DNA of 64,000 nt, taken from JANSWP01 sp041941305 (GTDB lineage: Bacteria > Bacteroidota > Bacteroidia > Chitinophagales > Saprospiraceae). The notes beneath the pieces are model-generated. The model worked only from the letters and a program-made list of their open reading frames with translations. It had not been told where the DNA came from and searched no databases. The translations under genes were made by a program, and so were the position numbers. Every line of letters starts with the position of its first letter. The first letter of the stretch is position 1. The stretch is from assembly GCA_041941305.1 (NCBI GenBank), contig JBGTQJ010000026.1:62001-126000 (forward strand), read 5' to 3'. Of this stretch, positions 27,490 to 35,020 are shown one piece after another.

Positions 27490-27894
27490 ATGCCTACTGT
27501 AGAAATTAAATCAAAAGTTACTTTCAATGATCTATTGCATGGAGTAGAACAACTGAATGGCAAAGATTTGGAGCAATTTATAGAAAAGGTTTTGAACATT
27601 CGAGCAAAAAAGGCAGCACCTGTTTTATCAAAAAAAGAAACCCAACTGCTAAAACAAATTCATCAGGGGTTGGAAGATAATCTTAGAATTCGATTTGAAG
27701 AACTACAGGAAAAACGGAGGGCAGAAACAATAACTGAGAAAGAAAACAAAGAAGCAATTGACATCATAAACATTATGGAGGCACAACGAGTAGAGCGATT
27801 GAAGGCACTTTTGGAATTATCAAAACTAAAAGGCATTCCTTTTGAAAAGTTGGGATTACAGCTTGGTATTTTTCCAAATATGAAATCAGATTAG
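27490..27894 (+). CDS. Small helical coiled-coil protein paired with an HNH nuclease
   Basis: 134 residues, no signal, no membrane segment, very rich in Glu, Lys, Leu and Arg. Pattern: a strand (VEIKSKVTFNDLL), helix GKDLEQFIEKVLNIRAKK, a central helix with KQIHQGLEDNLRIRFEELQ and KRRAETIT, then RVERLKALLELSKLKGIP and a C-terminal LGLQLGIF. I know this layout from cyanobacterial genomes, where a like protein again precedes an HNH gene; this is recall, not a search. The stop codon is 4 bases before the nuclease start, so both are surely one operon. Function unknown; an antitoxin or substrate-recognition role for the nuclease is conceivable. Confidence 0.75.
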   Translation: MPTVEIKSKVTFNDLLHGVEQLNGKDLEQFIEKVLNIRAKKAAPVLSKKETQLLKQIHQGLEDNLRIRFEELQEKRRAETITEKENKEAIDIINIMEAQRVERLKALLELSKLKGIPFEKLGLQLGIFPNMKSD

Positions 27895-27898
27895 CCTC

Positions 27899-28342
27899 AT
27901 GTCTAGATCTTATATTCCTCAGAAACTAAAAAAAGCTGTTCAAAAGCGAGCTCACTTTCATTGTGAATATTGTTGTAGCCCTTGTGAAATTGGAAATACT
28001 TCTTGTGCAATAGAACACATCCATCCAATTTCCCAATCAGGAACTAATGATTTTGATAATTTAGCCAATGCTTGTCATGGATGCAATTGGTTTAAATCTG
28101 TTAAAATAACTGGTATTGATCCGGCAACTCATTTAGATACGCCACTTTTTAATCCTCGAAAAAATAACTGGATTGAACATTTTTCATGGAGTGACGATTG
28201 TTTTGAAATGATTCCATTATCTTCAATAGGTAGAGTAACCATACATGCTTTAAAGCTAAATCGGACTGGACTGAAAAACTTAAGACGAGTACTAAAGTTG
28301 GCGGGTGTACATCCTCCTACATTTTTTGCAAAAAGCAATTAA
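27899..28342 (+). CDS. HNH endonuclease
   Basis: 147 residues. The zinc-binding Cys pairs are C-E-Y-C (about residues 22-25) and C-H-G-C (about 60-63). The catalytic core reads AIEHIHPIS, then FDNLANAC, the H-N-(H/N) pattern of McrA-type HNH nucleases, followed by LFNPRKNNWIEHFSWSD, an extension seen in the subgroup that is commonly preceded by the small coiled-coil gene. Target (DNA nicking, restriction-like or other) is unknown. Confidence 0.87.
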   Translation: MSRSYIPQKLKKAVQKRAHFHCEYCCSPCEIGNTSCAIEHIHPISQSGTNDFDNLANACHGCNWFKSVKITGIDPATHLDTPLFNPRKNNWIEHFSWSDDCFEMIPLSSIGRVTIHALKLNRTGLKNLRRVLKLAGVHPPTFFAKSN

Positions 28343-28405
28343 GGATCATTTAAAAAATAAATATCCAAAATAAATTCTTCAGTTGATCTAACCAGAATAA
28401 AAGCC

Positions 28406-28639
28406 TTGAATGTTCGAATCGAGCCTCAACGTTTTTATGTACACTTAGAGGATGGTCGCGAAATCGGCGTTCCTTATGATTGGTATTGGCGACTTGCCCA
28501 AGCCACCTTGGAACAATTAAAAAATTGGCGATTTATTGGTGGTGGATTTGGCATCCATTGGGAAGATATTGACGAAGATATTTCTATTGCTGGCATCTTA
28601 AAAGGAAACAAAGACCCAAATCCTCCTAACGCATCTTAA
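28406..28639 (+). CDS. DUF2442 domain protein, atypical start
   Basis: 77 residues. The DUF2442 core is evident: HLEDGREIGVPYDWYWRLA, then LKNWRFIGGGFGIHWEDIDE and ISIAGILKG. The family normally begins with a strand that is encoded here too, as codons upstream of the only usable start (TTG at 28406); upstream in-frame codons back to the stop at 28358 contain no ATG, GTG or TTG before that. DUF2442 genes often sit beside DUF4160 toxin-like genes; none is visible here, so it may be an orphaned antitoxin-like gene or a cut one. Confidence 0.7.
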   Translation: MNVRIEPQRFYVHLEDGREIGVPYDWYWRLAQATLEQLKNWRFIGGGFGIHWEDIDEDISIAGILKGNKDPNPPNAS

Positions 28640-28640
28640 C

Positions 28641-30092
28641 CTAAAACCTTACAAATACTTTTGATGAGTTCCCACCTTGTAAAGTTGGAGTTTGTTCGAT
28701 TCCATGAAGTCGCCTGGCATAATAAGGGATGCCTTCATTTTCATTAGAAAGATATTCAAAAACCTCACGATAACTCAATTCTCCATTCTTATCTCCATCA
28801 GCATTTTCAAAGTCGTGGATGGCTTTTAAAAAGAAATAGGTGAATAAGCCATGGTGTTTGGCATTGTACCAGGAAGAAACCTGCGTCCCAGTAGAAGAGG
28901 TCATCACTACCATATCCTTTCCACCTGTCAAATCTACGCGAATGCCAATTGGAGAAATATTATCCAAAATCTCAGCCCCAGAGAAGCAGGCATCTATGAC
29001 CACCGTTTTTGATTTGCCTGGAATTTTTGACAGGTTTTTGTAAAATAGATCCAAAGAATATCCCCCCAGCTCTACATTATTGGGATCACATTCCACCGGA
29101 ACAAAATACCCCTTTTTGTCATTCAACCCAGGAGCTCCATGCCCGGAATAAAAGACAAAGACATCTGATTTTTGCGCTTTTACAGCATTGAATAATTTCC
29201 CTTTGTGATTGCCCTGGGTACCAAACCAGGTGTCAAAATCTCCTTTAGTTGCATTGTTCAACACAAAAATATTGGATGACTTGAAGCCCAATACTTCATC
29301 CAAATATCTGGAAACTGCACCGGCATCATTTCCAGCAAATTCTACCCACCTGGTCCGTTTGTAATTTCGATTGCCAATGACGACGGCTATGGCATCCGGG
29401 TTATTCATCCTGGTTTTTGGAAGGTTTTTGGAAACATCATATGCTTCATCCAGGTTTTGATAGGCGTAATTGGTTTCCCTATGATTTACGCCACCTGAAT
29501 TGGGAATATTCAAATCCAAATCACTAGCTGCTACATTGAAGTCATCCTTGGGATTATAGGTCGTGTTTCTCGAAATATCATACTTAAAAATATTGCCATG
29601 ATGCTCTATTTCGAGATAACTCAACACCCAGGCATTGTCTCGAATCACAAAATCAGGACTGCTGTAGGTAAGGTATTTTTGATTTTCTTTAAACGCCGGG
29701 GCATCCCCAATCGGCACCGGAACGATAAATTCTCCAATACCATCACAATAAACCTTAAAGGTCTCTGCATCCGGGTCGTATTTTCCTGCAATCTCACACG
29801 TTGAAAAATCAATATTGTCCAAATGCCTTTCTTTATAAAAACGAATGGCTTCTTCCGTGAATTTTTCAACTTGAATGTCTCGTTTAGTAATGCGTTGCTG
29901 ATAGGCATCACTTGGTTCAAATTCTCCCTGAGTAAGCCATTCCGTCATATGCTGTTCGACTCTTTTAGTAATGAGGTTTTCCAAATGAACAAAAGCAATA
30001 TTTTCAGGATTGCGGACTTTTTGAGCTAAAAGAGGGGAAAAGGAATGGCAGCAGATTGCCACCAAGAGGATTGCGGGTAACCAGGATTTCAT
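28641..30092 (-). CDS. Secreted caspase-like (peptidase C14) protein
   Basis: 483 residues from the ATG at 30092; a TTG three codons earlier is also open. Signal peptide WLPAILLVAICCHSFSPLLAQ, a first half of unknown fold, then a caspase-like domain: IAVVIGNRNYKRTRW, His318 in FYSGHGAPG, Cys369 in IDACFSGAEI, and VVMTSSTGTQVS. The His/Cys dyad is intact. The signal peptide places the protease outside the cytoplasm. Cytoplasmic immune caspases of bacteria lack such a signal, so an envelope role is more likely. Gene is downstream (minus strand) of a long repeat-rich gap; DUF4384 protein further on may be a partner. Confidence 0.88.
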   Translation of the reverse strand: MKSWLPAILLVAICCHSFSPLLAQKVRNPENIAFVHLENLITKRVEQHMTEWLTQGEFEPSDAYQQRITKRDIQVEKFTEEAIRFYKERHLDNIDFSTCEIAGKYDPDAETFKVYCDGIGEFIVPVPIGDAPAFKENQKYLTYSSPDFVIRDNAWVLSYLEIEHHGNIFKYDISRNTTYNPKDDFNVAASDLDLNIPNSGGVNHRETNYAYQNLDEAYDVSKNLPKTRMNNPDAIAVVIGNRNYKRTRWVEFAGNDAGAVSRYLDEVLGFKSSNIFVLNNATKGDFDTWFGTQGNHKGKLFNAVKAQKSDVFVFYSGHGAPGLNDKKGYFVPVECDPNNVELGGYSLDLFYKNLSKIPGKSKTVVIDACFSGAEILDNISPIGIRVDLTGGKDMVVMTSSTGTQVSSWYNAKHHGLFTYFFLKAIHDFENADGDKNGELSYREVFEYLSNENEGIPYYARRLHGIEQTPTLQGGNSSKVFVRF

Positions 30093-30300
30093 CTTGTACA
30101 AGATTTTTTTGTGTTGAAATATTTCAGAAAGAAATCAGAAAAAAACACTAAAGTAACCAGTAGATTTTATTGGTTGACGGTCAAAGGAGGACGGTTTCCT
30201 AAATAAAAATCATCTTAGTAGAATGTTAAAACACCCAACCTCTACTTTATAAGGCTCGTCTATTCGTTTGTTTTCTATATTTCAATTACTATAAATGAGA

Positions 30301-30455
30301 GGTGGACATCGGCGGCTAAAGCCGCCAAAAATTCTTAAAGAGGGACGTTTTTTGATGATTTTCTGCCGGAAAATCATCAAAAAACGTCCCTCTAAAGAAC
30401 AAAATTGCCGCCTGTAGGCGGCAATTTTCAACCATCGCTGTGCGATGTCCACTCC
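30301..30455. repeat. Nested multi-hairpin palindromic element
   Basis: Five dyads in 155 bases. GGCGGC/GCCGCC at 30311-30326. A perfect 25-bp stem at 30339-30363 / 30369-30393 with a 5-base loop, including a T6/A6 run. A 12-bp stem AAAATTGCCGCC/GGCGGCAATTTT at 30401-30428. CATCGC/GCGATG at 30433-30447. The outermost ends GTGGACATCG (30302) and CGATGTCCAC (30443-30452) are inverted copies. No gene overlaps it. It holds most of the gap 30093-30478. Confidence 0.9.
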
Positions 30456-30478
30456 TTAATTACTATAAATCCATTGTC

Positions 30479-30634
30479 ATGAAAAAAACTAGCGCTTTCT
30501 TTATCACTCTTTTCTGTTTTTCTCAAATCCTATTACAACTAAGGACATCTGTTGGATTGGCGGGAACCAATCAGTTTAGCAATGGCAAGCCTGTTTCTTT
30601 GGGCATTCGGACTGGGGTATTGAGGTATTTTTAG
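30479..30634 (+). pseudogene. 51-codon signal-peptide ORF, probably a gene remnant
   Basis: ATG at 30479 gives MKKTSAFFITLFCFSQILLQ, a convincing Sec signal (Lys-Lys, hydrophobic core), then about 30 residues without recognisable domain before a stop. The other frames further on show no continuation. It is either the 5' leftover of a lost secreted gene or a tiny secreted peptide; the former is more likely because no cleavage motif with a conserved mature part follows. Confidence 0.4.
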
Positions 30635-30677
30635 TTCCAAATAGTACCTTTACCCATACTGACTCAAAGACTTTATC

Positions 30678-31505
30678 ATGAAAACTTTCTCCCGAACAGC
30701 AATCCTCACCAAGTTTTACAAAATGATCAAAGCAGGCATCCCCATTATTGGTGGCGGTGCAGGCACTGGCATTTCTGCCAAATGTGAAGAAGCTGGCGGC
30801 ATCGACCTCATCATCATTTATAATTCGGGCAGGTATCGGATGGCAGGCAGAGGCTCTTTGGCTGGATTGCTAGCTTATGGCAATGCCAACGAAATTGTAT
30901 TGGATATGGCGAAAGAAGTATTGCCTGTGGTCAAAAACACACCTGTTCTGGCAGGAGTCAATGGCACTGATCCTTTTGTCAATTTTGATCATTTCCTGAG
31001 AAAACTGAAATCGCTGGGCTTTTCAGGTGTTCAAAATTTTCCAACAGTAGGGCTGATAGATGGCATTTTTCGCCAAAACCTGGAAGAGACCGGGATGAGC
31101 TATGCTTTGGAAGTGGAAATGATTCGAAAGGCACATGCTATGGATTTGTTGACGACGCCCTATGTCTTTAGTGCCGAAGATGCAATTGCCATGACCGAAG
31201 CAGGTGCTGACATCATCGTTTGCCACATGGGTTTGACGACTTCCGGTAGCATTGGTGCACAGACAGCAAAACGCCTGGAAGATTGTGTTCCCACCATTGA
31301 CGAATGGGCTGTAGCCGCACGCTCAGTCCGGAAAGATGTCATCATTCTCTGCCACGGTGGTCCCATTGCCATGCCTAATGATGCTGCCTATATACTGAAG
31401 CATTGCAATAATATTCATGGATTCTATGGAGCCAGTAGTATGGAGCGCTTGCCCACAGAAATTGCGATAAAACAGCAAATTGAAGCTTTTAAAAAAATAA
31501 GGTAG
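30678..31505 (+). CDS. PEP-hydrolase-family TIM-barrel protein (PF09370 type)
   Basis: 275 residues. The barrel starts with IPIIGGGAGTGISAKCEEAGGID, the family signature, then YNSGRYRMAGRGSLAG, PVLAGVNGTDPF, FPTVGLIDG and HGGPIAMPNDA. Family members act on phosphoenolpyruvate-like or C-P compounds and are related to PEP mutase/isocitrate lyase-type barrels; the exact reaction here cannot be stated. The cupin gene follows on the same strand after a REP-like palindrome, which might be a two-gene unit. Confidence 0.85.
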   Translation: MKTFSRTAILTKFYKMIKAGIPIIGGGAGTGISAKCEEAGGIDLIIIYNSGRYRMAGRGSLAGLLAYGNANEIVLDMAKEVLPVVKNTPVLAGVNGTDPFVNFDHFLRKLKSLGFSGVQNFPTVGLIDGIFRQNLEETGMSYALEVEMIRKAHAMDLLTTPYVFSAEDAIAMTEAGADIIVCHMGLTTSGSIGAQTAKRLEDCVPTIDEWAVAARSVRKDVIILCHGGPIAMPNDAAYILKHCNNIHGFYGASSMERLPTEIAIKQQIEAFKKIR

Positions 31506-31525
31506 CACGGCTCTCCAGAGCCGTG
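31502..31525 (+). repeat. REP-like palindrome, copy 3 (GTAG foot)
   Basis: Exact copy of the palindrome at 23295, again with GTAG at its foot. Its first bases overlap the stop codon (TAG at 31503-31505) of the barrel gene. A repeat that supplies the stop codon of a gene suggests that insertion may have trimmed the original C terminus. Confidence 0.82.
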
Positions 31526-31592
31526 ACAATTTGCCGAATCTAAAAAATGCACGGTTAAAGAAAGTTGTGCTAAATCCGATATAAAAAAGCCA

Positions 31593-31991
31593 ATGAAAAA
31601 ATTTATCACACAAAAAGATCAAACAACAGACATACAGGATTGGGGAAACCTCATCTGGATGAGCAGCCCAAAGGTTACTGATGCCAGGCAATTGGTCGTC
31701 ATTGAAGTCAATCTAAAACCTGGTAATGGTCACAACTTTCACAAACACCCACAACAAGAGGAAGTAATCTATGTCATTTCAGGAGCGATAGAGCAATGGG
31801 TTGGACAGGAAAAATGTGTCTTAAAAGCTGGAGAAAGTGCTTTTATTCCAGCAGATGAAGTGCATGCTTCTTTTAATGTAGGAAGCACCGAGGCAAAACT
31901 TTTGGCAATTTTAAGTCCTTGCATTGGGGAGGAGGGATATGAGTTGGTAGATGTGATGAATGAGGATCCCTGGAATTCTATTCGGGGATGA
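31593..31991 (+). CDS. Cupin-domain protein
   Basis: 132 residues, one cupin beta-barrel. Motif 1 is GNGHNFHKHPQQEEVIYVISG (His, His and Glu metal ligands visible as H-x-H-x4-E with one spacing change), motif 2 is SAFIPADEVHASFNVG with the fourth-ligand His. No helix-turn-helix, so not a regulator. Possible roles include dioxygenase or sugar/sulfur-compound metabolism; no clear partner besides the barrel gene upstream. Confidence 0.85.
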   Translation: MKKFITQKDQTTDIQDWGNLIWMSSPKVTDARQLVVIEVNLKPGNGHNFHKHPQQEEVIYVISGAIEQWVGQEKCVLKAGESAFIPADEVHASFNVGSTEAKLLAILSPCIGEEGYELVDVMNEDPWNSIRG

Positions 31992-32036
31992 TTCCAGTAT
32001 CTGTGTTTAGCTCCATTCATCTAAAAAAATCTGACA

Positions 32037-32206
32037 AGTGCCTGGGGAAAATTGATTAGTGTATCATTGCCATTTTGGGCATTGAACTTGTCGCACTACC
32101 GACCGGAATTCTCAGTACTGCATTTTTTGATAAAATTGATAAAGAATCTAAAAAAGAAGTCGTATTTAAATATTGTCTTCATTGTGGGAAGAAATTGCTG
32201 AATTAA
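32037..32206 (+). pseudogene. Remnant of a voltage-gated potassium channel gene (3' end)
   Basis: A frame ending at the TAA 32204-32206 reads IIAILGIELVALPTGILSTA, the pore-exit helix of voltage-gated K+ channels, then a charged linker (KIDKESKKE) and a short zinc-ribbon-like tail YCLHCGKKLLN. Just before it, LGKI appears followed by a stop in this frame, while the neighbouring frame continues, so a frameshift is likely. No voltage sensor or selectivity filter is left. This is therefore the degraded 3' end of a lost channel gene. Confidence 0.75.
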
Positions 32207-32274
32207 GGATCATTTCATATACCGTGTAACAAAAAAGCGCTATCTTAACACCTCCTAAATCAAATTCTGAAAAA

Positions 32275-33189
32275 ATGCGCAAGCTCTTAATTTTTGCTTT
32301 CATCAGCAGTCTATCCTATATCCCCGCTTTTACTCAAATCTCCTTTGAATCTTACGCAAAAGAGGCATTTTACGCAAAATATCTGACCTATGAGCCTTCC
32401 GAATACGATTCCATCAACTATGAAGATGTGTATCCTTTTGACCCTAAAGGGTATTTAGAACGAGCGTTGGAAAAACAAAACGATGGACATTTGGAAGAAG
32501 CCTTAAAAGATTTAAATGAATCCATAAAATGGTCAGAGGAGTGTGGTGTTTGCCACTATTTGCGGGCACATTGCTATAATGAAATGGAAAAAGATTCGCT
32601 TGTTAAAGTAGATTTGTTAAAAGCCGTTTATTATGACCCAACCCTTTCTGAAGCAAGAAATTTCCTGAGTTGGTATTATCAAAAAGAAAACAAGCTGGAC
32701 TCAGCTCGGTATCAACTGGAACAAGCCATAGAATACAGTCCAACCGAACCAATGGCTTATTTCAATATCGCCATGATGGATTTGGAGCGAAATAAACTGG
32801 AGCGAGCAATTCGTTTTTTTAGAAAATCTACAAAGGCAGATCCCAATTTTATCCTCGGGCGATTTATGCTTGCCTTTTTTGATTTTTTCAAAGGAAACTG
32901 GACTGCCGCTATTAAGGATTTCAATACAACATTAACGTATAACCCAGATGATGTCGTTATTCGCATCGAACGAGCTGAAATCTGGGTTGAAAAAAAAGAT
33001 TTTGATGCGGCTATTGAGGATTTACAAGTGGTCATTGTCAGAGATATTTCTCAAAGCAAAGTATATTACTTACAAGCTAGAATACATAAAGCAGAAAATG
33101 ATATGAGTGCTGCTTGCCATGCCATAAAAAAGGCTATCGAGAAGGGGTATCAACTCCCGAGAAGCGAGTATGATTCTTTTTGCAAATGA
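32275..33189 (+). CDS. Secreted TPR-repeat protein
   Basis: 304 residues, signal peptide MRKLLIFAFISSLSYIPAFTQ, then five to six TPR units (A-x-x-x-L-x-x-A-I patterns such as GHLEEALKDLNESIKW, DSARYQLEQAIEYSPTEPM, NWTAAIKDFNTTLTYNPDDV). The role is protein-protein interaction in the envelope. It follows the potassium channel remnant and ends before a hairpin. Confidence 0.9.
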   Translation: MRKLLIFAFISSLSYIPAFTQISFESYAKEAFYAKYLTYEPSEYDSINYEDVYPFDPKGYLERALEKQNDGHLEEALKDLNESIKWSEECGVCHYLRAHCYNEMEKDSLVKVDLLKAVYYDPTLSEARNFLSWYYQKENKLDSARYQLEQAIEYSPTEPMAYFNIAMMDLERNKLERAIRFFRKSTKADPNFILGRFMLAFFDFFKGNWTAAIKDFNTTLTYNPDDVVIRIERAEIWVEKKDFDAAIEDLQVVIVRDISQSKVYYLQARIHKAENDMSAACHAIKKAIEKGYQLPRSEYDSFCK

Positions 33190-33209
33190 GTTTGTTTATA
33201 AAATGGTTG

Positions 33210-33276
33210 TTTTCGGGTTGACGGGTTGATCCCTTATACCTATACCCACCTCCACATCAACCCACCAACCCGAAAA
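33210..33276 (+). terminator. Hairpin downstream of the TPR gene, built from GGGTTG units
   Basis: A 21-base arm at 33210-33230 pairs with 33256-33276 with two mismatches (TTTTCGGGTTGACGGGTTGAT on the left, complement on the right), 25-base loop. Right arm is followed by TTTATTC. Motifs match the GC-rich intergenic repeats at 34658 and 39522. Confidence 0.6.
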
Positions 33277-33387
33277 GTTTATTCTTTAACTGCTACTTAA
33301 ATAAAACAGGCTCAATATCTTTACCCCGCAGGATATTTATACTTAACATCCTAAAATTTTTAATTCTTAAAAATTCTCCATACATTT

Positions 33388-33402
33388 GAAACAAATTGTT
33401 TC
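33388..33402. promoter_or_regulatory. Perfect 15-bp dyad upstream of dinB, operator candidate
   Basis: GAAACAAATTGTTTC is a perfect palindrome around its central A (7+1+7). It lies 35 bases before the dinB ATG, in the region a promoter would occupy. The half-site TTGTTT is also part of the dyad before the glucosaminidase gene. Repressor binding by an S24-type regulator is a guess. Confidence 0.55.
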
Positions 33403-33436
33403 ATTTTTACTAATATCGAAGAATTTTTGAATAAAT

Positions 33437-34582
33437 ATGTTTGACAGAGCTGTTCTCCACCTCGATCTCGATGCTTTTTTCGCTTCGGTGGAGCAATTGA
33501 AAAATGATGCCCTAAAAAACAAACCGTTGATTATTGGTGGTTCCAGCCGACGGGGAGTCGTCGCGTCCTGTAGTTATGAAGCACGTCACTTTGGCGTACA
33601 TTCTGCCATGCCGATGAAGATGGCGCTGCGCCTCTGCCCCGATGCCATTGTAGTGAGAGGAGATATGGAGCGCTATTCGAAAGAATCCAAACTCATTACG
33701 GAAATTATTGACGAAGAGGCACCGCTGTTTGAAAAAGCCAGCATTGACGAATTTTATGTCGATATGACGGGCATGGACAAATACATTGGCTGCTGGAAAT
33801 GGTCCAAAGAATTGCGCGAGAAGATCATCAAAGAAAGTGGCTTGCCTATCTCCATGGGTTTGTCTATCAACAAATTAGTTTCAAAAGTAGGCACTGGAGA
33901 AGCCAAACCCAATGGCGCCAAAATGGTTGCCAATGGTATAGAAAAAGCATTTCTGGCACCACTCTCTACTCAAAAAATTCCTGGGCTGGGAAAGGCAACG
34001 TACAAAAAACTAAGTTTCATGGGAGTACGCACCATTCGCGTTTTAGCGCAAATCCCACGCAAATTATTACATCGGGAGTTTGGCAAATCCGGCACTGCCC
34101 TCTGGAAAAAAGCCAATGGTATTGACAATAGTCCCGTCGTCCCCTATCGCGACCAAAAAAGTATTTCCACTGAGCGCACCTTTCAGACAGATACCATTGA
34201 TGCCCGGTGGCTCAAAGATCGCCTGACGGATATGGTCACACGCCTCGCTTTTGAATTGCGTCAAAAACAAAAACTGACTTCCTGTGTCACTGTTAAAATC
34301 CGCTATGCCGACTTCAGTACCTATACACAACAACGAAAAATAGCCTATACCGCTCATGACAAAACACTTCTACAGTACACCAAAGAATTGTTTGACAAAC
34401 TCTATGAACGCCGCCAATTGGTTCGCCTTGTAGGCGTCCGATTCAGTCACCTCGTTCATGGCAATTATCAAATTAATTTGTTTGAAGATACTGTGGAAGA
34501 ATCGCGATTGTTGCAAGAGATGGATCATATCCGGAGGAGATTTGGGGAAGGGTTGATCAAGAAAGCGGTGACAGTGGGGTGA
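33437..34582 (+). CDS. dinB: DNA polymerase IV (Y-family translesion polymerase)
   Basis: Low-fidelity polymerase for damaged templates. The catalytic residues are Asp10 (LHLDLDAFFASVEQ) and Asp104-Glu105 (ASIDEFYVDM). The steric-gate region, helix-hairpin-helix (IPGLGKATYKKL) and little-finger domain follow. 381 residues, near family length; the C-terminus lacks the clear beta-clamp-binding motif of Gram-negative Pol IV, though a QINLFE segment near the end (about residue 350) could serve as one. It is followed by a DnaE-type gene, reminiscent of the imuB/dnaE2 mutasome cassette, though the protein itself is Pol IV-like rather than ImuB-like. Confidence 0.95.
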   Translation: MFDRAVLHLDLDAFFASVEQLKNDALKNKPLIIGGSSRRGVVASCSYEARHFGVHSAMPMKMALRLCPDAIVVRGDMERYSKESKLITEIIDEEAPLFEKASIDEFYVDMTGMDKYIGCWKWSKELREKIIKESGLPISMGLSINKLVSKVGTGEAKPNGAKMVANGIEKAFLAPLSTQKIPGLGKATYKKLSFMGVRTIRVLAQIPRKLLHREFGKSGTALWKKANGIDNSPVVPYRDQKSISTERTFQTDTIDARWLKDRLTDMVTRLAFELRQKQKLTSCVTVKIRYADFSTYTQQRKIAYTAHDKTLLQYTKELFDKLYERRQLVRLVGVRFSHLVHGNYQINLFEDTVEESRLLQEMDHIRRRFGEGLIKKAVTVG

Positions 34583-34657
34583 TGGCAATGATTGAGACTA
34601 CATGTGTTATTACTTTATCATTTCGAAATGAGTTCATTTGATCAATTATTCTATTTC

Positions 34658-34679
34658 GGGTTGCGAGATGCGGGGTGAA
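34658..34679 (+). repeat. Short GGGTTG/GATGCGGGGTGA repeat
   Basis: CGGGTTGCGAGATGCGGGGT occurs here, and a version split by a short insert occurs in the hairpin at 39522-39597. The shared string is GC-rich in an AT-rich region. Confidence 0.6.
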
Positions 34680-34760
34680 AATAAGTCCAATGACTTTACC
34701 ATAGACGATGACTTACCCGATTTCGAAAAAGATGGTGATTTGCCTTTTAATTGGAACTGA
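34668..34760 (+). other. 30-codon acidic ORF, possible gene leftover
   Basis: From ATG 34668 to TGA 34758-34760: a small frame ending DDDLPDFEKDGDLPFNWN, a very acidic tail with aromatic end like the C-terminal tips of SSB-type proteins. The first codons fall inside the GGGTTG repeat, so the true start may be lost. No homologue can be named. Confidence 0.25.
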
Positions 34761-34944
34761 TTTTACCCTATACTATTTTCATTCAATTTTTACAGAAAAA
34801 ATTTCCACCGCCTCCTTTTCATTTCTTTTTTTTAAAACAAAAATTTTCATATTTACGTTTTTTAAGATCAAATAAAACTTTTAGTTTTAAACACACACCG
34901 CCTCCTTTGCCCAAAACAGAAGGGAAAACTGCTTTCTCGGTTAT

Positions 34945-35020
34945 CAGCTGTCGGTTGTCAGTTATCTGTTGTCAGTTTGAAAAAGTGAACCGACAACAGA
35001 TAACTGACAACCGACAACTG
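34945..35020. repeat. Long imperfect hairpin of GTTGTC units before dnaE
   Basis: Arms 34945-34977 and about 34988-35020 pair almost perfectly (two mismatches). The arms are composed of repeats like TGTCGGTTGTCAGTTATCTG. It ends 30 bases before the dnaE ATG at 35051 and may act as an attenuator or simply be a dispersed repeat. The gap 34583-35050 otherwise holds no gene beyond the small ORF at 34668. Confidence 0.75.

Noticed and set aside
28641..30092. Cytoplasmic immune caspase (defence system) reading
   Set aside because: A clear signal peptide and lack of defence genes nearby favour an envelope role.
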